Assembly (NCBI GenBank): GCA_030451965.1
Contig: JAKDNE010000064.1
Coordinates: forward strand, 1-11,736
Direction of reading: 5' to 3'
Origin: Brachybacterium sp.
GTDB lineage: Bacteria > Actinomycetota > Actinomycetes > Actinomycetales > Dermabacteraceae
DNA: 11,736 bases
The stretch's first letter is position 1; every line of letters starts with the position of its first letter. Positions 6,021 through 11,736 of this stretch are shown here, piece by piece. Both the position numbers and the translations under genes were made by a program. The notes under the pieces are model-generated. The model searched no databases. It saw only the letters and a program-made list of their open reading frames with translations, and was not told the origin of the DNA.

Positions 6021-6523
6021 CTGTCCCTCTCCTCGTGCTGGGCGAGCTCTCTCAGGCAGCGGTGCAGGGCCCGCCGGTCCAGCGGGCCGACAGGATGCTG
6101 CTCGGCATCGGGCTGGCGAGCAGTCTCGATCAGCCGGTTCAGGTCGGGGCCCAGCGGCGGGGCGTCCGGGTCGAGGCTGCGCTCATCGGCGATCTCGCCG
6201 AGGGTGCGGAGCAGTCCGCGGTGGGTCATGCGGCGCCTGGGCTGGGCGCCGTGGGCGAGGTCCTCGAGGCGGCGCACCCGGGTGTCCTGCGCGTGGGGCA
6301 GCGCGTAGTCGACGTCGAGATCGAGCGCGGGAGCATGCAGCTGATCGGCGCGGTCGGCACCCTCGTCGATGAACCACCAGATCGTGCCGCCGGCCAGCCC
6401 GAGGGAGATCAGCACGGGCAGGGGGAGGAACAGGCCGAACAGGGTGCAGACGCCGTACAGGACCAGGGCGGCCAGGACGCTGATCACCAGCTTCGTCAGG
6501 AGCGGCAGCCAGGGGCGGATCAT
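6017..6523 (-). CDS. Two-helix membrane protein of unknown function in MoxR operon
   Basis: This 168-residue protein has two adjacent membrane helices (about 9-31 and 34-52) and a charged soluble C-terminal part of about 115 residues, rich in Arg, Asp and Leu and probably helical. No known domain is recognised. The gene is fixed at both ends by ATGA overlaps with its neighbours (DUF4129 gene before, moxR after), and a GGGGAG ribosome site lies 5 nt before the ATG. It sits where other actinobacterial MoxR clusters often carry an unassigned membrane protein. A role as a membrane subunit of the MoxR/DUF58/DUF4129 assembly is inference from position only. Confidence 0.85.
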   Translation of the reverse strand: MIRPWLPLLTKLVISVLAALVLYGVCTLFGLFLPLPVLISLGLAGGTIWWFIDEGADRADQLHAPALDLDVDYALPHAQDTRVRRLEDLAHGAQPRRRMTHRGLLRTLGEIADERSLDPDAPPLGPDLNRLIETARQPDAEQHPVGPLDRRALHRCLRELAQHEERDR

Positions 6524-7302
6524 CGCGGCTCCCCCCGATCCGCGCCGTCGTCGAGATCCGCGGTCAGCCCGTCCAGCAGTGCGAGCGCCTCCTCGCGGTC
6601 GGTCTCGGTCAGGGGTCGGGGATCGAACAGCGCCCGACGGTACAGGTGGGCGAGCCGATCCAGCGCGGCGCGGTCGAGGTCCAGCCTGCCGAGCACCGCC
6701 ACCACGAACTCGAGCGTGGTCTGGGCAGGGCTGCGGCGCACCCCCGCGTCGGCGATCGCGCGTTCCAGGGCGAGCCAGGCCGCGATCACGGCGTCATGGG
6801 CGTCCACCACCGTGGAGAGCCTGGTGCGGGCGTCCCGGAGTGCGGTCTTCGCCTGGGTGGCGGTGAGCTCGTCCTCGTCGGTGAGGTCCGCGATGGCGGG
6901 AGCAGGCCGGGCGAGCCTCCGTATCCGGTACGCCACCCAGACGGCGACGGCGAGCAGGATCGCCCCGAGGACGACCAGGGTGATGAGCAGCCCGGTCCCC
7001 GATCCCTCCGGGTCCGGGGGCTCGGTGCTCACGTCATAGGTGGACCAGTCGGGCTCCCCATAGTCCTCCCGCTGCGGTGCCCACTGGTACGAGGCCTCGG
7101 TATCGCCGGTATAGACAGCGCCGGGGCCGCGGTCGGCGGCGGCGCCGAGTGCGACCAGCCCGATGGCCCCGAGCGAGACCACCAGCAGCAGCACGACCAC
7201 CAGCCGGCGGTGCGCAGCGGTGCCCGCCGCGGACCCCGCAGGGGTCCCGGCCCGGGTGTCGGTGCTGGTGCCAGCACCGACGTCAGGCTCAGCACGGGTC
7301 AC
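6520..7302 (-). CDS. DUF4129 domain membrane protein
   Basis: This 260-residue protein has an Ala/Thr/Gly-rich N-terminus, a first membrane helix (about 33-54), and a Tyr/Trp/Pro-rich segment (60-100) probably outside the cell. A second helix (about 104-125) is followed by a cytoplasmic helical DUF4129 domain (about 168-240), recognisable by AVIAAWLALERA (171-182) and the LYRRALF/LTETDREEAL region (220-240). DUF4129 proteins commonly accompany MoxR and DUF58 and sometimes transglutaminases; their role is not established. The start is GTG at 7302, supported by AGGAG 5 nt upstream and by a GTGA overlap with the stop of the methyltransferase gene. Function is unknown beyond the domain. Confidence 0.9.
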   Translation of the reverse strand: MTRAEPDVGAGTSTDTRAGTPAGSAAGTAAHRRLVVVLLLVVSLGAIGLVALGAAADRGPGAVYTGDTEASYQWAPQREDYGEPDWSTYDVSTEPPDPEGSGTGLLITLVVLGAILLAVAVWVAYRIRRLARPAPAIADLTDEDELTATQAKTALRDARTRLSTVVDAHDAVIAAWLALERAIADAGVRRSPAQTTLEFVVAVLGRLDLDRAALDRLAHLYRRALFDPRPLTETDREEALALLDGLTADLDDGADRGEPR

Positions 7303-8582
7303 GCGGACTCCTGGGTCGTGCCCGAGGCTGCCCGTCCAGGATGCGCGGAGGCGACGATCACGGACTGCTCCCCGGCGATGCGGGTGAGGATCAGCGTCGC
7401 GGACTCGTTGCCGAAGCGGCGCGGGCGCAGCTTGCGCCGCAGCTCATCGGGTTCGACGGCGGTGCCTCGCTTCTTGATCTCCAGCACGCCGAGGCGGTGC
7501 TCGCGCAGATAGGAGGTGAGGCGCTTGAGGCCGAAGGGCATGACGTCGCGCACCGTATAGCCGCGGGCGAAGGGGGTGGCCGCATGCCGGTCGCCCGTGA
7601 GATAGGCGATGGTCGGATCCAGGGTGTGGGCGCCGAGCTGCTCGGCGAGGCCTCCGATCAGGCCGGCTCGGATCACCGCGCCGTCGGGCTCAAAGAGGTG
7701 ATCGCCGAGCGGGCCGGGTTCGGGATCGGCGGCGGTGCCGGCCAGGCGGTCCAGTCGATGGGCACCGCGGCGATCCACGAGCACGGCGGAGGAGAGGACG
7801 CCCTCCCGTGCCAGCGGTCCGAACCAGGCTGTCGCCTCGAGCACCTGGCCGTGGAAGGACAGCCACTGCACCTCGACGTCCTCGGGCAGGGCGTCCCGGG
7901 CGATGCCGGGGCCGAGCTTCGCCCCCAGCGGACCTGCCTCCCCGCCGTGCCCGAGGCGCCGGGCGAGGTCGATCACCGTCGACAGCGGCGGCTCGTACTC
8001 CTCGGGGTCGTGCAGGCGCCGGGTGCCGCCGCGGGCGGGCGCCCGTCGGGCGGGATCCAGCCAGATCCCCTCGGTGTCGCGGGGATCATGGCCCTCGGCC
8101 TCTCCCAGCTGCGCCCGGGCATGGGGGAAGGGGAGGAGATTCACCGTGGCCACGGCCACGGTCAGCGGGTCGCGGTCCACAGCCTGGACGTTGAGTCCGA
8201 GCCCCGCCAGCGCCATCGAGTCCCCGCCGATGCCGCAGCCGAGGTCCGCGACGCTCGCCACGCCGGCCCGCTGGAAGCGCTCGGCATGCAGTGCGGCGAT
8301 AGGCAGCCGGGTGGCCTGCTCGAGGCCGTGCGGGGTGAACAGCATCGAGGACGCGAACTCCCCGAACTTCTCCTCGGCCCGGGTGCGCAACCGGGACTGG
8401 GTCAGCACCGCGGACACCAGTTCGGGGCTGTGTCCTGCCTCGCGCAGTCGCGCGGCCTGCCGCAGCGCCTCGTCCTCGCGATACGCGGGCAGGGAGTTCA
8501 GCAGCGCCCACCCGGCGGGCTGCAGCACGGGTTCGAGGGCACGGAGCGCCGCCTCGGCATCATCGACAGGGGGCACGACCAT
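7299..8582 (-). CDS. Class I SAM-dependent methyltransferase with THUMP-like C-terminus
   Basis: This 427-residue protein has a central Rossmann methyltransferase domain. The SAM-binding motif I is VADLGCGIGGDS (111-122), an acidic residue at motif II is Asp136, and a DPARR motif is at 176-180. The C-terminal portion (about 340-402), with LEIKKRG at 367-373, resembles the THUMP-like domain attached to a group of actinobacterial methyltransferases, so an RNA substrate is plausible but not shown. It is the first gene of the six-gene operon, and its stop overlaps the GTG of the DUF4129 gene. The ATG at 8582 has no ribosome site but sits 7 nt after a TACGCT box, so translation is probably leaderless. 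A GTG two codons downstream is an alternative start. Whether it works with the MoxR genes or merely leads their operon is unclear. Confidence 0.88.
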   Translation of the reverse strand: MVVPPVDDAEAALRALEPVLQPAGWALLNSLPAYREDEALRQAARLREAGHSPELVSAVLTQSRLRTRAEEKFGEFASSMLFTPHGLEQATRLPIAALHAERFQRAGVASVADLGCGIGGDSMALAGLGLNVQAVDRDPLTVAVATVNLLPFPHARAQLGEAEGHDPRDTEGIWLDPARRAPARGGTRRLHDPEEYEPPLSTVIDLARRLGHGGEAGPLGAKLGPGIARDALPEDVEVQWLSFHGQVLEATAWFGPLAREGVLSSAVLVDRRGAHRLDRLAGTAADPEPGPLGDHLFEPDGAVIRAGLIGGLAEQLGAHTLDPTIAYLTGDRHAATPFARGYTVRDVMPFGLKRLTSYLREHRLGVLEIKKRGTAVEPDELRRKLRPRRFGNESATLILTRIAGEQSVIVASAHPGRAASGTTQESA

Positions 8583-8589
8583 GGAGACG

Positions 8590-8595
8590 AGCGTA
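8590..8595 (-). promoter_or_regulatory. Probable leaderless promoter (-10) of the methyltransferase/MoxR operon
   Basis: TACGCT on the minus strand fits the actinobacterial TAnnnT -10 pattern and ends 7 nt before the ATG at 8582, so the transcript would begin at the start codon. There is no Shine-Dalgarno sequence in the interval. No good -35 box is visible. Confidence 0.5.
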
Positions 8596-8647
8596 CCCGC
8601 CGCGTGGCTGTCCGGTGCCGCGGAGCGATGCGGGACCCGGGTGGTGC

Positions 8648-9634
8648 TCAGCCGCCGATCTCGAGCACGAGCTTGCCGCGGGTGTGCCCCTCCGCGAGCC
8701 GGTGATGCGCCTGTGCGATCTCGCCCAGCGGCAGCACCTCGGAGACCTCGAGCGGGTAGCGGCCCGCGCGGATGCCCTGGGCGAGGCGGTCCAGACGGTC
8801 CCGCCCCGGGACGATCGCGGGGATCCGCGCCTCGATCCCGCGCTGCAGGGCGGGGGAGAGGTCCGCGAGCGAGGGGAGCACGACGATCCGGCCGCCGCCG
8901 GCGAGCTGGTCGAGGCTGGGCAGGAAGGTCGAGTGGTAGTGGGTGTCCAGCACGACGTCGACCCCGCGGCCGTCCGTGAGGCGCTGGACCTCCTGGGCCC
9001 AGTCGGTGGTGTCGTAGGTGATGGGGGTGGCTCCCAGCTCGCGGATCCGCTCCGCATTCGCCGACCGTCCGGTGGCCAGGACCGTCGTCGCGCCGGCCTC
9101 CAGGACCATCGGGATCAGCAGCTGCCCGACGCCGCCGGTGCCGCCGTGGATCAGCACCGTCTCCCCCTTCTCGATCCCGGCCGTGTCCCGCACGGTCGCG
9201 ATCGCGGTGAGCCCGACCAGGGACAGGCCGGCCCAGCGGGGGAGGTCCTCGTCCGGGATCTCCCCGGGGATCGGGGCGAGATCATCCGCCGAGATCGCGA
9301 TGACCTCGGCCGCCACGCCCCGCCGATCCTCGGGCGCACGCATCCCGAACACGCGGGTGCCGACGGTGAGGCCGCGGGAGCCCAGCTCCGCCTCGTCCAG
9401 ACCGGAGCCGGCACCGATCACGGTGCCCGCCATCTCGCGCCCGGTGCCGGCGGGGAGCTCCAGGTCCTCCGACCGGCCGGAGGAGCCGTCGCGGATCTTG
9501 AAGTCCAGCGGGTTCAGGCCCGCGAACGCGACCTGCACCAGCACCTCGTCGGGGGCCGGTGCGGGCACCGGCGCGTCGGTGTGCAGGGTGAGGACGTCGG
9601 GGCTGCCGAAGCGGTCGAAACGGATCTCTCGCAT
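8648..9634 (-). CDS. NADP-dependent quinone oxidoreductase-like MDR protein
   Basis: This 328-residue protein belongs to the medium-chain dehydrogenase/reductase superfamily, quinone oxidoreductase type. The N-terminal GroES-like domain (about 1-125) includes GLNPLDFKIRDG (39-50) and GREMAGTVIGAGS (65-77). The Rossmann fold follows, with LIHGGTGGVGQL at 161-172 as the nucleotide-binding loop and Arg190 nearby, suggesting NADPH. The cysteine ligands of zinc alcohol dehydrogenases are absent. The likely reaction is NADPH-dependent reduction of quinones or activated alkenes; the substrate is unknown. The ATG at 9634 gives the usual family beginning (MREIRFDRFGSPDVL), but its GGAGG is only 1 nt away, so a GTG at 9649 is an alternative. 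The upstream-extended frame to 10480 runs antisense through the moeA-like gene and was rejected. It is divergent from that gene. Confidence 0.92.
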   Translation of the reverse strand: MREIRFDRFGSPDVLTLHTDAPVPAPAPDEVLVQVAFAGLNPLDFKIRDGSSGRSEDLELPAGTGREMAGTVIGAGSGLDEAELGSRGLTVGTRVFGMRAPEDRRGVAAEVIAISADDLAPIPGEIPDEDLPRWAGLSLVGLTAIATVRDTAGIEKGETVLIHGGTGGVGQLLIPMVLEAGATTVLATGRSANAERIRELGATPITYDTTDWAQEVQRLTDGRGVDVVLDTHYHSTFLPSLDQLAGGGRIVVLPSLADLSPALQRGIEARIPAIVPGRDRLDRLAQGIRAGRYPLEVSEVLPLGEIAQAHHRLAEGHTRGKLVLEIGG

Positions 9635-9638
9635 GCCT

Positions 9639-9683
9639 CCATGATGCACCCCGCACCGACATCGCGGCCATGGGGGATCATGG
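9639..9683. repeat. Inverted repeat in the divergent intergenic region
   Basis: CCATGAT (9639-9645) and ATCATGG (9677-9683) form a perfect 7-bp inverted repeat with a 31-nt spacer, centred in the 82-nt gap between the divergent oxidoreductase and moeA-like genes. Paired half-sites three helical turns apart could serve a shared regulator, but 7-bp arms are short. No clear -10/-35 pair could be assigned to either gene. Confidence 0.3.
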
Positions 9684-9716
9684 GAGCAGACCGCCGCCCC
9701 GCCACCCAGGAGGATC

Positions 9717-10928
9717 ATGTCCGAGACCCGCCCGGATCCCCAGCACTGGCGGGACCTCCTGCGGCGCGAGATCACGCTGCCGTCGGCCCTCGAGCAGGTG
9801 CCCACGGAGCAGGCTCTCGGCCGCACCCTCGCCACCGAGGTGCGCAGTCCCGAGGCGATGCCGGCCGTGCCGATCGCCGCGATGGACGGCTTCGCGGTAC
9901 GGCGCGCTGACCTCACCGCCCCCGGCCGGACCACTCTGCCCGTGAGCGCCGAGCTGCCCGCTCGTCCCGGCGAGGTCCCCGCCCTCGCTCCCGGTACCGC
10001 GGTGCGCATCATGACCGGTGCCGCCGTGCCCCGCGGGGCGGAGGCCGTCATCGAGGTCGAGACGACCGATGCCGACCCCTTCGGACCGGTGCCCGCGACG
10101 GTGACCATCACCCTCGATGTGCTGCCGCCCGAGCAGCGGCACGTGCGCGCTCCCGGTGAGGAGGTCGCCCGCGACGAACTGCTGGCCACGGCCGGGGACC
10201 GGGTGGGGCCCGGGCTCGTGGGCCTCGCCCGCGCCCTCGGAGTGGCGACCCTGGCCGTGTGCCGTCGTCCCCGGGTGCGCGTCGTGGTCACCGGGGACGA
10301 GCTCTCCGCGGAGGCGGACCTGCCGGGCAGTGTGCGTGAGTCCAACGGCGCCATGCTCGCCGCCGCGCTGCGCGCAGACGGAGCCGAGGCCCTGCCCCCG
10401 CTGCACAGCGGTGACGACCACGCCGGACTGCGCGAGACCCTCGCCCGCGCCGCCGCGGACTCCGACCTGGTGCTCACCACCGGCGGGATCGGTCACGGAG
10501 CGTTCGACGTGGTCAAGACCCTGCTGGGCGAGCACGGCAGCAGCACCTCCCGCTTCGCGCACCTCGCCCTGCGGCCCGGAGGCCCGCAGGGCTGGGGCCG
10601 GCTCGACGGCGGGGTGCCCGTGGTGCACCTGCCCGGCACCCCGGTCGGAGCGCTGGTGGGCTATCACCTCTTCGTCCGGCCGCTGCTGGCCGGGACCGAC
10701 GCCGCGGTGGCCACCGTGGCGCTCGGCGACGTCACCGCCGACACCGCCCGCAGGCGCCCCGGCGCCGTGCATGCGCTGGCCGGCCGCCTGCGCCTCGACG
10801 AGGACGGGCGCGAGGTCGTCGACCTGCTGCCGGGCCGGCGCCTGGCGCCGTACGGCCGTGCCGACGCGCTCGTGCTGCGCGGGGCACCGGGCGCCGAGGA
10901 CGGCTGGGCCCGGGTGGTGCGGCTCTGA
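9717..10928 (+). CDS. moeA: MoeA-like molybdopterin molybdotransferase
   Basis: This 403-residue protein has the full MoeA layout and would insert molybdate into adenylylated molybdopterin to finish Mo-cofactor. Visible motifs are AMDGFAV (55-61, Asp57), RIMTGAAVP (97-105), the VRAPGEEV region (143-150), TGDEL (192-196, Asp194/Glu195), ESNGAML (208-214), TTGGIGHGAFDVVK (254-267), LPGTPVGALVGYHLFVRP (305-322) and a C-terminal domain IV. Several positions depart from the usual family form: GGVSxG is GGIGHG, PGNPVSA is PGTPVGA, and GED is GEE. Asp264 and Lys267 are kept. The ATG is preceded by AGGAGG at 9708-9713, only 3 nt away. No other molybdopterin gene is nearby. The family is secure; full activity is less so. 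Confidence 0.92.
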   Translation: MSETRPDPQHWRDLLRREITLPSALEQVPTEQALGRTLATEVRSPEAMPAVPIAAMDGFAVRRADLTAPGRTTLPVSAELPARPGEVPALAPGTAVRIMTGAAVPRGAEAVIEVETTDADPFGPVPATVTITLDVLPPEQRHVRAPGEEVARDELLATAGDRVGPGLVGLARALGVATLAVCRRPRVRVVVTGDELSAEADLPGSVRESNGAMLAAALRADGAEALPPLHSGDDHAGLRETLARAAADSDLVLTTGGIGHGAFDVVKTLLGEHGSSTSRFAHLALRPGGPQGWGRLDGGVPVVHLPGTPVGALVGYHLFVRPLLAGTDAAVATVALGDVTADTARRRPGAVHALAGRLRLDEDGREVVDLLPGRRLAPYGRADALVLRGAPGAEDGWARVVRL

Positions 10929-10996
10929 CGCCGAGGACGTGAGGTCACACGCCCAGCGTCCCTCATCGACGCTCCCTGTCCCTCACCGTGCTGGAT

Positions 10997-11002
10997 TACG
11001 GT
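10997..11002 (+). promoter_or_regulatory. Probable leaderless promoter (-10) of the PH-domain gene
   Basis: TACGGT fits TAnnnT and ends 6 nt before the ATG at 11009, with no ribosome site between. This is the same arrangement as at the methyltransferase gene. The -35 region is not convincing. Confidence 0.5.
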
Positions 11003-11008
11003 GGACCC

Positions 11009-11656
11009 ATGTCTGCGCCTCTTCTCACCCCCGACCCCGGAGGCACCCTCCATCTGCGCCCGCACGGGGCGACCGTCCTCTGCGTGGTCGTCGGCGTGCT
11101 GGGGCTCGGACTCACCCTCGATGCGGTGATCCGCGCCGGCTGGCAGGGCGTGCTGGTGCTGCCGGTGCCGCTGCTCTTCCTCGCCCTGGTGTGGATGGTG
11201 CTGTGGGCGCCGCAGGTGGTGCTGCACGAGGAGTCCGTCGAGGTGCGCAACGTGCTGGTCACCCACCACCTGCCCTTCGCCGCCATCCAGGAGGTGCGCC
11301 TGGGCGCGATGCTCCGCTTCGAGGTGACGGCCGATCGCGCCGCCACCTCGACGATCACCGCCTGGAACGCCCCGGCGCTGGGACGGGACGCGCCATGGCG
11401 GCGTGAGGCGGTGATGTACGAGCAGCGGCTGCGCGGACGCAGCAGCACCCCGCAGGAGCGGCTGGTCACCGATCAGCGGCGCAGCCGGTCCGCCGTCGTC
11501 GCGCAGCGCTGGGAGGACTGGATGGACCAGCGGGACCGGCAGGGACGCTCACCGGTCGATGGCACCGAGGGCGTCATGACCACGCGCCCCAACGTGCTGC
11601 AGATCGCCGTGGTGGCGATCCTCGGCGTGCTCGTGCTCGCGCGGGTGATGCTCTGA
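11009..11656 (+). CDS. Bacterial PH domain (bPH_6-like) membrane protein
   Basis: This 215-residue protein has two membrane helices (about 22-42 and 47-67). A compact beta-rich segment follows (about 68-122), with VVLHEESVEVRNVLVTHHLP at 70-89, typical of small bacterial PH-like domains of the bPH_6 type. Next come a charged, Arg-rich linker (125-185) and a final C-terminal helix (about 196-212). No enzymatic motif is seen; such proteins are usually annotated only as PH-domain membrane proteins. The ATG at 11009 is preferred over an in-frame GTG at 10988 because of the TACGGT box 6 nt upstream. It lies 80 nt after the moeA-like gene on the same strand and may be transcribed independently. Function is unknown. 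Confidence 0.85.
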   Translation: MSAPLLTPDPGGTLHLRPHGATVLCVVVGVLGLGLTLDAVIRAGWQGVLVLPVPLLFLALVWMVLWAPQVVLHEESVEVRNVLVTHHLPFAAIQEVRLGAMLRFEVTADRAATSTITAWNAPALGRDAPWRREAVMYEQRLRGRSSTPQERLVTDQRRSRSAVVAQRWEDWMDQRDRQGRSPVDGTEGVMTTRPNVLQIAVVAILGVLVLARVML

Positions 11657-11682
11657 GCGGGTGTGCCCGGGCATGAGAGGAG

Positions 11683-11706
11683 GGGCCGGACCCCCCCCCC
11701 CGGCCC
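11683..11706 (+). terminator. Possible GC hairpin after the PH-domain gene
   Basis: GGGCCGG (11683-11689) and CCGGCCC (11700-11706) form a 7-bp stem 26 nt after the stop codon, a suitable place for a terminator. The loop is an A plus a C run, there is no U tract, and base calls here are doubtful, so the hairpin may be partly artefact. Confidence 0.3.
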
Positions 11707-11736
11707 GCCCCCCCACTACCCACCAGGGGGGGGGCC
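11707..11736. other. Low-complexity contig end
   Basis: C runs (11691-11701 and 11708-11714) and a 9-G run (11726-11734) dominate the last bases. They mirror the G runs at the left end and suggest sequencing or assembly error at a contig edge. Confidence 0.6.

Noticed and set aside
7077..8705. 542-codon plus-strand open frame across the methyltransferase and DUF4129 genes
   Set aside because: Gly/Arg/Gln-rich translation with no recognisable domain; the minus-strand genes have clear motifs, ribosome sites and overlapping junctions.
9635..10480. N-terminal extension of the oxidoreductase frame
   Set aside because: The extension runs antisense to the moeA-like gene and is Ser/Arg/Thr-rich; family homology begins at the ATG at 9634.
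10935..10961. GGACG/CGTCC inverted repeat after the moeA-like gene as a terminator
   Set aside because: Only a 5-bp stem with a 17-nt loop and no U tract, so not distinguishable from chance in GC-rich DNA.

Overview
The window is high-GC DNA (roughly 70%) with densely packed genes, 4-nt stop/start overlaps, GTG starts and probable leaderless promoters. This points to a high-GC actinobacterium. The gene set and protein style suggest Micrococcales, perhaps a Brachybacterium/Dermabacteraceae relative, but that placement is inference without a database search. Both ends are runs of G or C and look like the damaged ends of a draft contig, so the window is probably one whole contig.

Region 1 (89-2030, minus strand) is a urate-to-allantoin operon, transcribed uraD > uraH > urate oxidase. 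It has a sigma-70-type promoter (TTGACA-17-TTGAAT) and a 9-bp-arm inverted repeat just downstream of it.

Region 2 (2132-2897, minus strand) is a two-gene unit: an unrecognised 56-residue one-helix membrane protein, then a Bcp/PrxQ-type peroxiredoxin. Its promoter (TTGACG-17-TACTTT) overlaps a second operator. The two operators share a 20-bp core identical at 17 positions. One regulator therefore probably controls both units, coupling the peroxide-producing urate oxidase to a peroxide-removing enzyme and a small membrane protein. This is the most interesting signal in the window.

Region 3 (3134-8582, minus strand) is one operon of six genes, each overlapping the next by 1 or 4 nt: a class I SAM methyltransferase with a THUMP-like C-terminus, a DUF4129 membrane protein, an unknown two-helix membrane protein, a MoxR AAA+ ATPase, a DUF58 protein and an unknown polytopic membrane protein. 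It probably starts from a leaderless promoter and ends near a strong hairpin at 2942-2973. MoxR/DUF58/DUF4129 clusters are widespread, but their role in actinobacteria is poorly defined.

Region 4 (8648-11656) holds a minus-strand zinc-independent quinone oxidoreductase-type MDR enzyme, divergent from a plus-strand moeA-like gene with several substituted family motifs. These are followed by a plus-strand bacterial-PH membrane protein with a probable leaderless promoter. No tRNA, rRNA, CRISPR array, insertion sequence or prophage gene is visible.
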